A stretch of 64,000 nucleotides of DNA. It comes from Gracilaria caudata. Lineage: Eukaryota; Rhodophyta; Florideophyceae; Gracilariales; Gracilariaceae. The stretch is taken from NCBI GenBank assembly GCA_030374735.1, contig JASCIV010000003.1, forward strand, positions 55,336 through 119,335. Reading direction: 5' to 3'. This document shows, one piece after another, positions 30,727-40,197 of this stretch. The position numbers and the translations under genes are program-made. The notes under the pieces were generated by a model. That model was not told where the DNA came from, did no database searches, and saw nothing but the letters and a program-made list of their open reading frames with translations. Position 1 is the stretch's first letter. Each line of letters starts with the position of its first letter.

Positions 30727-33700
30727 ATGGCGCTCAGAGTTTCCAACTCCTCTAACACCGTGTCGAGGGGAAGGAAGACTGTTGAACAAACATTTACGAA
30801 GCTTACCCAGCTTGAACATATTTTACTTCGTCCTGATACATATGTGGGGTCTGCAGAACGTGTTCAACAGCAGGTATGGGTTTGGGACGATGAATCCAAG
30901 AGCATGGTCTACAAGGAAATCACGTACCCACCGGGGCTGTACAAAATCTTCGATGAAATTTTGGTTAACGCAGCCGATCATAAGCAGAGGGACCCAGCAA
31001 TGAACTGTATCAAGGTTGAGATTGACGCTGAGAATCAGTCAATATCTGTGTGGAACAACGGTTCGGGCATCCCCATTGAAATGCACAAGAAGGAAAAGGT
31101 TTATGTCCCTGAACTCATTTTCGGTAACCTCTTGACTTCTTCAAACTACGATGATGATGAAAAGAAAGTTGTTGGAGGTCGAAACGGTTTCGGGGCCAAG
31201 CTTGCGAACATCTTTTCTACTGAATTTGTGGTTGAGACTGCAGATGCCGAGCGCGCAAAGCGGTACAAACAAGTTTTTCGCAACAATATGAGTGAAAAAG
31301 AGGAGCCTGTGATTCGTTCAAATGCAAAGAAAGAGTCATACACGAAGATTACTTTCTCTCCAGATCTTTCCAGATTTGGAATGACCTGCCTAGACAGTGA
31401 TATTATTTCTCTGTTGAAGAAGCGCGTCTATGACATTGCTGGGGTGAACTCTTCATTGAAGGTGCACCTGAATGGTAGTCGTATTCCAATCAGAACCTTT
31501 AAGGACTATGTCAATCTCTACCAAGCTGAGCAATCGTTGACTTCAATATTCCATGAACGCGTGAATGACAGGTGGGAGGTTGCCATAACAGCTAGCGACG
31601 GGCAACTGAACCAGGTCAGCTTCGTCAACTCCATATGGACAATGAAAGGGGGAAGCCATGTCACACATGTTGCCGATCAAATCGTGTCCCGGGTTGCTGA
31701 ACACATTTCCAAGAAGAACAAAGGACTTAAGGTGAAACCCTTTCAAATCAAGAGCCACCTCTCGCTCTTCATCAACTGTCTCATAGAGAACCCAGCATTC
31801 GATTCCCAGACAAAGGAAACTCTTACCACCAAGCCATCAAAATTCGGCTCCAAATGGCAGTTTTCTGATGATCTCGCCAAAAAAGTTGTGAAAAGCAGGA
31901 TCATTGACAATATCACTGCGTTCGCCCAGTTTAAACAGAGCAAAGAGCTGTCAAAAACTGATGGTGGCAAGAAAGCTAGACTTATTGGAGTCAAGAAGCT
32001 CGAAGATGCAAATAAAGCTGGAGGGCGAGAAGCGTCCAAATGTACTCTCATTCTTACTGAGGGAGATTCAGCCGCATCTCTCGCTATATCTGGACTTTCT
32101 GTAGTTGGGAGAGACTACTATGGAGTATTTCCACTTCGTGGAAAGCTCTTGAACGTTCGAGATGCAAAGCACAAGCAGATCATGGACAATCAGGAGATTA
32201 ACAATCTGAAAAAGATCCTTGGATTACAACATAACAAAAGGTATTGCAGAGAAACTGTGAAATCTCTCCGCTACGGTCATGTTTTGATAATGGCTGATCA
32301 GGATCACGATGGTTCACATATCAAGGGGCTTGTCATCAACTTCTTCGATCATTTTTGGCCCAGTCTTCTCCACGTTGATGGTTTTCTGCAGGAATTTATA
32401 ACTCCGATTATGAAAGCCACGAAGGCTGTCGGACGCAACAAGCACGAAAGAGTTTTCTTCACCGTTGCAGAATACAAAGAGTGGCAAGACAGTGTAGAGG
32501 GAAGATCTAATGGATGGATGACGAAGTACTACAAAGGTCTCGGTACTTCAACGAATCAAGAAGCAAAAGAGTACTTTTCAAACCTAGAACGTCACCAATT
32601 GAGTTTCTCTCATCAAGGAGAAGATGACCGAGCTATGATAGATCTGGCTTTCAACAAACATCGCGTGACTGATCGAAAAGAGTGGTTGTCTTCTTTTGCT
32701 CCTGGTACCTTTTTCAACCACGAAGAAGATGAGCTAAACTACAGCAATTTCGTGAACAAAGAACTCATCTTGTTCTCTCTTGCAGACAATGCTAGATCCA
32801 TCCCGAACATCATGGATGGTCTGAAGCCATCACAGAGAAAAGTTTTGTACGGATGCTTCATGAGGAAGAACTTCAAGCGTGAAATCAAGGTTCTACAGTT
32901 GGCAGGGTTTGTTACTGAGAAAGCCGTATATCATCATGGAGACTCCATTTTTCCTACAATCGTATCGATGGCTCAAGATTTTGTTGGGTCGAATAATGTG
33001 AACTTGCTTGTTCCAGCAGGTCAGTTTGGCACCAGATTGCAAGGCGGAAAGGATGCTGCGTCTCCAAGGTACATTTTTACGAAACTAGCTCCTATAGCTC
33101 GTGCTCTGTTTCCCAAGTCAGACGACCCATTACTTTCATACCTGAAAGATGAAGGTACGCTCATTGAACCTTTGTGGTACTGTCCGATTATACCATTGGT
33201 CTTGGTAAATGGGTCCGAAGGTATCGGAACTGGGTGGTCCTCATCTATACCATGCTATAATCCCCATGATCTTATTCGGAGCATTCGGCTGCTGTTGAAT
33301 AACGAACCACTTGAAGAATTGCATCCCTGGTATCGTGGTTTCAACGGGTCCATTGTTCCAGTGGGAAATTCCAAGTCATTTGATGTCTATGGAGTCTTGC
33401 GAAGATCTCAGGAGACCTTTAGAATTGAAGAGCTCCCGGTGAGAACCTGGACATCATCGTACAAGGAATTCCTTGAATCGCAAACGCTTGGTTTCCCAAA
33501 TGCCAAAGATCCATTCGTAAGAGAATTCCAAGACAACAGCACAGAAAACAAGGTTTGTTTCACCTTCACAGCCACTCCTGAGGCTCTTAACGAACTATCC
33601 ACTCCTGCTGCGTACAAGAAACTCAAGATTTCAGGTTCTCTGAGTACAAGTAATATGGTTTTGTTCGACAAGGACGGCCGCATTCGAAAATATGACTCTC

Positions 33701-35274
33701 CTCAAGAAATCATAAAGGAGTTTTACGGTACCCGATATGAACTGTATGAGAAAAGGCGGCTGTACATCCTTCAAGAGCTTCGAAAGGAACTGCTCCGGCT
33801 TGACAACAAACAACGGTTTATCCTGATGGTGGTTGATGGGAAGTTGAAGGTGTCCAAGCGAAAGAAAGTTGACATCATTTCAGATCTGAAACGGCTCAAG
33901 TTCGACCCAATTCCGAGAGGAGGCAAGACGAAAGTGTCGGAAGACGATGAAGATAATGAAGGAGGTGATGATGATGGATCCAGTGAGCAAACAGAAGATG
34001 AGAAAAATTATGACTATCTTCTGTCCATGCCATTGTGGAGCCTTACCTTTGAGAAAGTTCAGCAGCTTCGTTCCCAAAGAGACAAGAAGGAAACTGAAAT
34101 CCACCAAATGGAAGCGAAGACCGTGGAACACCTTTGGGAGACCGATCTACAGGTTCTTGAAGAAGCTCTCAGAAAGGATGAGGAGAGAGCCAAGTTGATG
34201 ATGGAAGATTTAGAACGAGTCGCGAAACGCGCTCGTCTCAAGCAACAGGGGGCGAGCGGGAAGGGGAAACGAGGTAAAGTTACAATCAAGTACTTCGACG
34301 ATGCCAGCTTCATTGATGACCTAGAAGACGTACCTCTCCCCGGAATTCGAGTACTGGAGCAACGAAAACCGAGGGCAAAGAAACAAACGGGGAATCAATT
34401 GAATGCATCTCGTGCTAAAAGTTCTAGAGTAAAGCGAAAGCAGACAGATGTGGAAGAAATTCTTGATGACGAAGATATGTCGGACGTCGAAGCCCTTGAC
34501 GATGGGTACTCTGAGTATTCGGACGAAGACATTGCGGAACGATTGGCAATTGTATCTCTGGCTGAAGAAAAGGTGAATTTGAAGAAGAAGTCTCAAGCGA
34601 GCAAGCACCCTAGGAAGAAGAAGGTTGCGTTTATCGACGATGACGAAGAAATCGAATCCGCTCCTTCGCCTGGTTCAGACCCGAAGGAAACGACTGGAGC
34701 GAGATCTCGTCGAAATGTGAAGAAGGTATTGATAACTGATTCCGAGCATGATGATGATTTCGTTCCCTTGGACAACGAAGGTGAATTGTTTGAAGACGCA
34801 CGTTCTTCCAAACCACCAGAGACCAAGCCAAACAGGACGTCTGTAGCGAGCTTCAGGGAAGACGAAATCGAAATCAGTGATGATGATTTCCTACCTCTCA
34901 GACAACGGCTTGCGAAGAGATCTTCTGTTAAGAAACCTACCGATACCAGTACCACTCAGAAAGGTGGACGCGGTGGATCACGAGAAGCGAAAGCAGTGGA
35001 GAAGAAAACGACTACTGCTAAAAGACCTAGAGCACCCAAACCCGACGGCATTCAATCTGTATCTCTGATATCGCCATCTCCCTCCCCACTTCCAAAGAAA
35101 ACGAAGACGTCACGATCTACCAGGAGAAGGAAACAGACTTTAGAGGGCGAAGATGACGACGAATTTTCCCCGGAGAAGGAAGTGGAGGAGGTCAAGCCAA
35201 TTTCTCGTCCTCGTCGTCAAAGAGCGGTGCGAAAGATAATCATTGAGGATTCTGACACTGATTCAGACTTTTGA
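30727..35274 (+). CDS. TOP2: DNA topoisomerase II
   Basis: The protein is about 1515 residues and passes one DNA duplex through another to decatenate chromosomes. The frame is open from 30700, but the Met at 30727 (MALRVSNSS) gives a conventional N-terminus. The N-terminal GHKL ATPase is complete (EHILLRPDTYVGS, DEILVNAADHK, GRNGFGAKLANIFS). Next come the transducer, the TOPRIM motifs TEGDSAASLA and DQDHDGSHIKG, and the winged-helix catalytic Tyr in SPRYIFTKLAP (Tyr782 from this start), followed by the coiled-coil gate. The last 350 residues are a disordered tail of alternating acidic (SEDDEDNEGGDDDGS) and Lys/Arg-rich blocks ending EDSDTDSDF, rich in probable CK2 sites. There is a single exon and no defect. 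Confidence 0.98.
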   Translation: MALRVSNSSNTVSRGRKTVEQTFTKLTQLEHILLRPDTYVGSAERVQQQVWVWDDESKSMVYKEITYPPGLYKIFDEILVNAADHKQRDPAMNCIKVEIDAENQSISVWNNGSGIPIEMHKKEKVYVPELIFGNLLTSSNYDDDEKKVVGGRNGFGAKLANIFSTEFVVETADAERAKRYKQVFRNNMSEKEEPVIRSNAKKESYTKITFSPDLSRFGMTCLDSDIISLLKKRVYDIAGVNSSLKVHLNGSRIPIRTFKDYVNLYQAEQSLTSIFHERVNDRWEVAITASDGQLNQVSFVNSIWTMKGGSHVTHVADQIVSRVAEHISKKNKGLKVKPFQIKSHLSLFINCLIENPAFDSQTKETLTTKPSKFGSKWQFSDDLAKKVVKSRIIDNITAFAQFKQSKELSKTDGGKKARLIGVKKLEDANKAGGREASKCTLILTEGDSAASLAISGLSVVGRDYYGVFPLRGKLLNVRDAKHKQIMDNQEINNLKKILGLQHNKRYCRETVKSLRYGHVLIMADQDHDGSHIKGLVINFFDHFWPSLLHVDGFLQEFITPIMKATKAVGRNKHERVFFTVAEYKEWQDSVEGRSNGWMTKYYKGLGTSTNQEAKEYFSNLERHQLSFSHQGEDDRAMIDLAFNKHRVTDRKEWLSSFAPGTFFNHEEDELNYSNFVNKELILFSLADNARSIPNIMDGLKPSQRKVLYGCFMRKNFKREIKVLQLAGFVTEKAVYHHGDSIFPTIVSMAQDFVGSNNVNLLVPAGQFGTRLQGGKDAASPRYIFTKLAPIARALFPKSDDPLLSYLKDEGTLIEPLWYCPIIPLVLVNGSEGIGTGWSSSIPCYNPHDLIRSIRLLLNNEPLEELHPWYRGFNGSIVPVGNSKSFDVYGVLRRSQETFRIEELPVRTWTSSYKEFLESQTLGFPNAKDPFVREFQDNSTENKVCFTFTATPEALNELSTPAAYKKLKISGSLSTSNMVLFDKDGRIRKYDSPQEIIKEFYGTRYELYEKRRLYILQELRKELLRLDNKQRFILMVVDGKLKVSKRKKVDIISDLKRLKFDPIPRGGKTKVSEDDEDNEGGDDDGSSEQTEDEKNYDYLLSMPLWSLTFEKVQQLRSQRDKKETEIHQMEAKTVEHLWETDLQVLEEALRKDEERAKLMMEDLERVAKRARLKQQGASGKGKRGKVTIKYFDDASFIDDLEDVPLPGIRVLEQRKPRAKKQTGNQLNASRAKSSRVKRKQTDVEEILDDEDMSDVEALDDGYSEYSDEDIAERLAIVSLAEEKVNLKKKSQASKHPRKKKVAFIDDDEEIESAPSPGSDPKETTGARSRRNVKKVLITDSEHDDDFVPLDNEGELFEDARSSKPPETKPNRTSVASFREDEIEISDDDFLPLRQRLAKRSSVKKPTDTSTTQKGGRGGSREAKAVEKKTTTAKRPRAPKPDGIQSVSLISPSPSPLPKKTKTSRSTRRRKQTLEGEDDDEFSPEKEVEEVKPISRPRRQRAVRKIIIEDSDTDSDF

Positions 35275-35658
35275 GAACCCCATGGTGAGCTAGAGGTAAC
35301 ATTCTGGGTCCCCTCTTCAAACTGAAGAACTTTTGCTATCAAAGAGGCAAGTAAAAGAATACATGTGCAGAGCTTTAGCCGCAGCATTAGTTCCCACGAA
35401 AAACCAAGTCCAGAACTTTATGCTTGCTCCCCCTTCGTCAGCGCTAGGGGTTAATTGTTACCGTTGTCATCAAGAAACGGGCCGAACGAATACTGGCCTT
35501 TCCTGCGAAAGGACGCTTTTTGCACAGAAGCGCTCTACGCTAACTTGCAATAAGGCTTGTGTGCTCATAAAAAGCACACAAGTCACTTTCTCTTGCGATG
35601 CCGAAAGAGAACGGCGTCCAGACGTATTGGCGCTTCCCCTTCTTAGAGAACGTCAAGG
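35275..35658 (+). pseudogene. possible decayed piggyBac-type transposase C-terminus
   Basis: A plus-strand frame at 35333-35734 includes VKEYMCRALAAALVPTKNQ, which resembles the last helix before the C-terminal zinc ribbon of piggyBac-like transposases, then NCYRCHQETGRTNT. Another frame directly continues with a FCTEALYANL-like stretch, as if a frameshift splits the zinc ribbon. The match is short and no target-site or terminal repeat is seen, so this is a weak call. It lies just after TOP2. Confidence 0.3.
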
Positions 35659-36180
35659 TTGCGGATCTGCGTTTGGGTTTCCGACAGAGACCAACATCTT
35701 TCTGGTTATGATAATGAAAAATTCGAAAGGATAGTGAAGTGGCCAGATAAGATGCTGGTACGATTGAATCAAGGAAATCGAGTGTTAGTTCCAGAGGACG
35801 ACGAAAGCAGAGAGGATTGCAATCGTTCGCGGGCTGCGGAAGTTACTTTAGCACAGTTCTACACTGGGCACACGCCTAAGCTGCACCCGGTAGCGAGCTA
35901 CCTAGAGAACAAGATGCTGCGTTGCCATTGTGCTCTACGAGTCGAAAAAGACTGCGAGCACGTTGTATATCGTTGTCCTTTGACAACTGCGAGCCGACGC
36001 GAAATCTTTCGCGGTCGCCGAGAGTAGCGTTTACCGCCAAAAGTCGCTTAGAGATTTGATACTGGAAGCGCCACGTCGATTTCTGGCCTTTTTTAAGGAG
36101 AGAGAAGTACCTTTAGGTGCTGCTTGGTTGTGTTAGGAATTAGAGCACAACTTCCTCAATAAAGAAGAAGAAGAAGTATA
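35659..36180 (+). mobile_element. 3' fragment of a non-LTR (LINE-type) retrotransposon
   Basis: Residues in the plus frame at 35659-36027 (EVTLAQFYTGHTPKLHPVAS, then CEHVVYRCPLTTASRREIF) match the conserved C-terminus of non-LTR retrotransposon polyproteins: an RTGHtpl segment and a Cys/His zinc-binding ending ...eHvvfrCP....R. The frame then breaks, and the next one continues SLRDLILEAPRRFLAFFKER and ends AAWLC at a stop near 36135. An AATAAA followed by (GAA)n at 36161-36177 is a tail typical of LINE insertions. The 5' part, including the reverse transcriptase, is missing, so this is a 5'-truncated, frameshifted dead copy. Confidence 0.7.
36161..36178 (+). repeat. AATAAA plus (GAA)n tail of the retrotransposon fragment
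   Basis: AATAAAGAAGAAGAAGAAG directly follows the LINE-like reading frame and abuts the end of the FAN1 gene. It would mark the 3' end of the insertion. Confidence 0.6.
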
Positions 36181-36182
36181 CT

Positions 36183-39100
36183 TCACATGTTCAGATTATC
36201 AATACAGACTGCATCTAATTTAGAATCCTCCAGTTCACGTGCATTAGCACTCGTAACCCTTTCAACTACCTTGCACACTTCGCAGAGGGCACCTGCTTTC
36301 TGCATCTCAAGCAACCATGCCTTCTGGCGCTCTGATAGGGTATCACGTGCGCTTTTGACTTCTACGAACTTGGCGACGAAAGCTGACTCCTCGTTAGAGT
36401 GTTCTTTCCACAACGTGAGATCCGGTAAACCCCCTGCCCAGTAGTTGTAATCTTGAGAGAGGAGCCTGAAGCAGTGAGAGAGAGCTGAGCCACCTACTCC
36501 AGCTCCTATTGCCGCAAGGTTGGCTGCAGTATACGAGTTCCAGTCGCAACCAATTGCCCGTACGCCTCTATAGTTTTCGAAGCGACTCTCCACTTCGGAC
36601 AAGACATCAGAATTAGACATGGCGCTTATCTCATGGAGGCGATTTTCAATAACTTCACTTCTTGATTCGTAAAATGCTTCAGTGAAGAGATCAAGGGGTT
36701 TATCTTGGAAAGGGGTTTGGAAGACGTCAGGAACGAAAGCAAAAAGTACCGATTCCCACATAAACAATGTGAATAGAAAGCGAATAGACTTTCCTTCATC
36801 GTGAATTCCGCACCATCCTTCCTTTGCGAAATACCACTCCATGCAATACTTTTCGACAGATACGCTTCCACCGTCTTTTCGAAAGCTAGAAAAGACCGCC
36901 CTGCTGTTTAGGGAAAGCTTACGGGAAGCAGTGGACTGCTGGTAGTCATGACTGTAGTCAAACATGTTCTGATACCATTTACCTTTGAGCCGGCTGTTCT
37001 CCCTAGTGTCCTGTGCCTCCCTTTCCTTGGCTTGAACATTCAAAGACTTCCCATATATTTTTCGCACTCGAACTTTCGCTTTTGTCTCGCTCAGGACGAT
37101 GGCGATATGTTCTGGTAGCTCTCGCGAAAGGTCTGAAGTCACTCTGTGTTCAACATCGGAAGCGGATTGATCTTCACAGACGAAATCAGTATCTGACTTT
37201 CGTTTCCTGGTTGAGACGATAAGCTTCTTATGGATTGCTGCTCCTCTTCTAGCTAGGGCTATCCTGTCCCCAAGATGCAGACGCTCTTTCCCGGGATCAA
37301 GTGAGTTCACTATAATGTCCAAAGCATCACGAGGTCTGTCTAGGTGCCTGAACATATTGATTGTGATCCTATTCAGACATTTTCCTCTCCTCTTTGGAAC
37401 AAGAGATGTCGATAGCAGCAATTTCAAAAGCTCCACAGCACTCTTGTATTCCCTAAGACATTCGAAGGCATGTACTGAGTGATAACAAGCTCGAACATAA
37501 ACCCACTGTGCCGTGTATCTTCGGAAAAATGGGTGTTGCAGTTGATTCATCGTACAGACCCTTTCTCTTTGCTTTTGTGCGCGGGCCATCCTTGACCCTC
37601 CATGACCTGCCAATGAAGCCCACTGGGTTTGACTCTTGGCGGAAATTCTGCCATCCTTTGTCCGAGGAGGATTCGCACCACACATTCGTGGTCCTTCGAA
37701 GAACTCACGGACCTCTAGTTCTGCTATGCTCCCCAAGTTCACAGCTTCATGATACGATTTCTCTATCAAGTTCTTATCCAATTCTTGTTCGAGTGATAGA
37801 GCCCTCCGGTAGTCATGAAAAGCCGTTCTTGATGCGAATATCTTCGACACAGGATGGCACTGGTAATCAGGAAACCGTACCCGACCAGTATCAGCCAAAA
37901 TAACATTCGGGGAATCATGACCTTCTTCAAGAAAGAAAAGAAAATGCAACTTTTCCAAAGAGGCTAGAACGTGGTCTGGGATTCTTATTGAATGTCCAGC
38001 TTTCTTGAACACTGCACGGGCAAGGAGTTGTGGAGGTGTTAATCCAGTAAGCGTCTTTTGCTGCGCTTTTCTTACCAATTTCTTCCCGCCGAGGGCATCT
38101 AACAGTATCTTTCTTAAGTTTGGAATTAGTTTGTTCTTCGGAAGCCTCTTGAGCTTCTTAGAGTCAACTAGGCAGTCACACAACTTTTTGAGGTCTTCTA
38201 GATTGAAAGTAGGAAGAAGGTCCCGTGCAAGCACGAACACAGCAATTTCCGAACCCTTCATTACATACTCACTCGATATGATGATATTCGTTCTGCGAAG
38301 TTCCTCAACAGCTGCTGAGACATCGAACTCTGTTTGGTAAGATTCTTCCAACCCTTTAACTCTATACCATTGTGGTTGTGTCCGTCTATATATTTTGACG
38401 AAAAGAGCTTTAGCATCGAATGAAATTCCACTTTTAATGAGAGTGACAATCTTACAATCATTTCCACTCAGAACGTGCCTATTTCGTGCAAGAACTTCTG
38501 TTACAACGTAATCAAATGCTCGGAGATAGTAGCGTTTTCTGGACTGACGCTCAACGCTTTCAGATTGATCTGCTTTCTTTTCAGCGTCCGTTCTTTCTCT
38601 GTCTTGTGAAAAACCGGCCCATGATGGAGGAAGACGTGAAAAGGAGAAGTATGAGCTGTTTCTTGAATTTGTCGGTGGTGCTCCAGTATCTTCGGTAAAC
38701 CGGAATGGTTTTTGGTTGTTCCTGGTTGCCATGGAACCGCTGTCAGCGGCCTCTGGGTCTGTCTTGGCCGTCCTTTCGTTTTTCACTCCATGAGGTTCAC
38801 ATACTGAAGGGGAGTCAGACCGTTTAACCATATGACTACGTTTTTCTTCATCTGATGAAAACACGGGAGGTGAAGGAATCTCATGAATCTCCTGAGTATC
38901 CGAGGGTATCTTGGCCGTACGATTTGCTTTAGCAGGAGAAGGAGATAGAACACAATGTGAACCTGAGGAAATCTGGACTGCAACGACTGGCGGATTAGAA
39001 TGAACGGAGGGACAAAGTGAATCATCGCCAGGAATCATAAACGGAATTGACGGAGGAAGACACAGGTTATTGTCTGGATTTACGCGATATGAAGAGGCTC

Positions 39101-39362
39101 TGGAAAACGTAGGAGAACGGGAACGACGCAAGTTTTCATTACAATGCTGCTGCTCAAGGTGCACAATTTCGGACCGCCGCCGCTTGGTTGGCCTCTGTTC
39201 CGAGGCGACAGCCATTCCGTCACTCTCCTGGGACTTGCTTCGCTTTCTCTTCGTTGGTCTATTCGGGGATACGACAACTTCTTCATCCTTGGCCTCATCA
39301 GAGAAGGCCAATTGACTTGAAAAGAAGAGGTCTTTCTCCTCCATATCGATGGCAAAACGCAA
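36183..39362 (-). CDS. FAN1: FAN1-type structure-specific nuclease (VRR-NUC domain)
   Basis: FAN1 repairs interstrand DNA crosslinks, cutting 5' flaps in the nucleus. The product is 1059 residues. The first 270 are disordered and rich in Ser/Arg and Pro; I see no UBZ zinc finger there. From about 275 the conserved FAN1 fold runs on (RKRYYLRAFDYVVTEVLARN, then LEDLKKLCDCLVDSKKLKRL), and the TPR-like region includes YVRACYHSVHAFECLREYKS. The C-terminal VRR-NUC domain (about 930-1035) has GAGVGGSALSHCFRLLSQDY, GLPDLTLW with the catalytic Asp, and FVEVKSARDTLSERQKAWL with the Glu-x-Lys metal site. The active site is intact. The gene ends within a few bases of a retrotransposon tail. Confidence 0.93.
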   Translation of the reverse strand: MRFAIDMEEKDLFFSSQLAFSDEAKDEEVVVSPNRPTKRKRSKSQESDGMAVASEQRPTKRRRSEIVHLEQQHCNENLRRSRSPTFSRASSYRVNPDNNLCLPPSIPFMIPGDDSLCPSVHSNPPVVAVQISSGSHCVLSPSPAKANRTAKIPSDTQEIHEIPSPPVFSSDEEKRSHMVKRSDSPSVCEPHGVKNERTAKTDPEAADSGSMATRNNQKPFRFTEDTGAPPTNSRNSSYFSFSRLPPSWAGFSQDRERTDAEKKADQSESVERQSRKRYYLRAFDYVVTEVLARNRHVLSGNDCKIVTLIKSGISFDAKALFVKIYRRTQPQWYRVKGLEESYQTEFDVSAAVEELRRTNIIISSEYVMKGSEIAVFVLARDLLPTFNLEDLKKLCDCLVDSKKLKRLPKNKLIPNLRKILLDALGGKKLVRKAQQKTLTGLTPPQLLARAVFKKAGHSIRIPDHVLASLEKLHFLFFLEEGHDSPNVILADTGRVRFPDYQCHPVSKIFASRTAFHDYRRALSLEQELDKNLIEKSYHEAVNLGSIAELEVREFFEGPRMCGANPPRTKDGRISAKSQTQWASLAGHGGSRMARAQKQRERVCTMNQLQHPFFRRYTAQWVYVRACYHSVHAFECLREYKSAVELLKLLLSTSLVPKRRGKCLNRITINMFRHLDRPRDALDIIVNSLDPGKERLHLGDRIALARRGAAIHKKLIVSTRKRKSDTDFVCEDQSASDVEHRVTSDLSRELPEHIAIVLSETKAKVRVRKIYGKSLNVQAKEREAQDTRENSRLKGKWYQNMFDYSHDYQQSTASRKLSLNSRAVFSSFRKDGGSVSVEKYCMEWYFAKEGWCGIHDEGKSIRFLFTLFMWESVLFAFVPDVFQTPFQDKPLDLFTEAFYESRSEVIENRLHEISAMSNSDVLSEVESRFENYRGVRAIGCDWNSYTAANLAAIGAGVGGSALSHCFRLLSQDYNYWAGGLPDLTLWKEHSNEESAFVAKFVEVKSARDTLSERQKAWLLEMQKAGALCEVCKVVERVTSANARELEDSKLDAVCIDNLNM

Positions 39363-39688
39363 GAAACCCGTTAGTCTGTCAATGATTTTCGTGTGTTGAG
39401 TTCAAAATGTTTTCACTCAATGTGACGTGGAACAATAAATCCAAGTCCAGGATAAAAGTGATATCTGCGCTTTGGGTTGTATGCTATTAAGACTCTTGTT
39501 CCCTCAAAACGAAGGAGCGGTAGCAATGACTGAGCGCGGAGCCAGCCCCGCAGATTTTCAACATTGTTTCTTAATCCAAGGTAAGAACAAGATGACCCTC
39601 TCGATATCTATCATAGTGGAGGCCACTCTCGAACCGCTTCTGCTCACCTGTTTCTCTTGGAATGGTCAGCGCGTAACAAGAAGCCTTG

Positions 39689-39700
39689 TACCAAGGGTAG
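39689..39700 (+). promoter_or_regulatory. dispersed motif variant TACCAAGGGTAG
   Basis: One inserted base relative to TACAAGGGTAG. It lies about 330 bp upstream of the FAN1 start and 500 bp upstream of the adenylate kinase start. Confidence 0.3.
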
Positions 39701-39998
39701 ACGAGTCTAAAAAATCGTGTCGTACCTTCACTCTCCCTGTCTCACTCTGTCTCTGGACAATCTGACTCTGCGTTCGGTATAATTTACGTGTACACGTGAG
39801 AAACGAGCTGAAACTGTTTCAGCTCTTTTCCCAGGGCATGCCCTCCTTACACTTCGCCTATCTGAGCTATGAGGTGATCGCGAATCAAACATTGAGCTCA
39901 ACTGTTGCCTCTACTGTAAGGTTGAACAATCCATGTACAGAATACACCCTGTGTTGCTCATCTGAGTCAATGACTCAAACAGCAAACCAACCCTGAGC

Positions 39999-40008
39999 TA
40001 CAAGGGTC
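39999..40008 (+). promoter_or_regulatory. dispersed motif variant TACAAGGGTC
   Basis: Matches nine of ten core positions. It lies about 190 bp upstream of the adenylate kinase start. Confidence 0.35.
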
Positions 40009-40197
40009 GATACTACGGTTTGATGCTGTTCTCCTATCGACAGGTCGAAAGCAATTCGGTCGCAAGTTCTAACGGTTGAATACATGTCCAACATCGCAAC
40101 AGCTTGTCTTCATCCCAACCAATCCCATCACCATACCCAGGACGATTGCTGATACTCATTGGCCGGCGAATCGTAACTTGGGCCCATAGAAGCGTCA

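Larger units (their letters stand above)
39363..40197. promoter_or_regulatory. bidirectional promoter region between FAN1 and the adenylate kinase gene
   Basis: The genes diverge from this 835-bp spacer. Two variants of the dispersed motif occur here at 39689 and 39999. Open frames of about 65-97 codons have no domain features. Confidence 0.5.
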
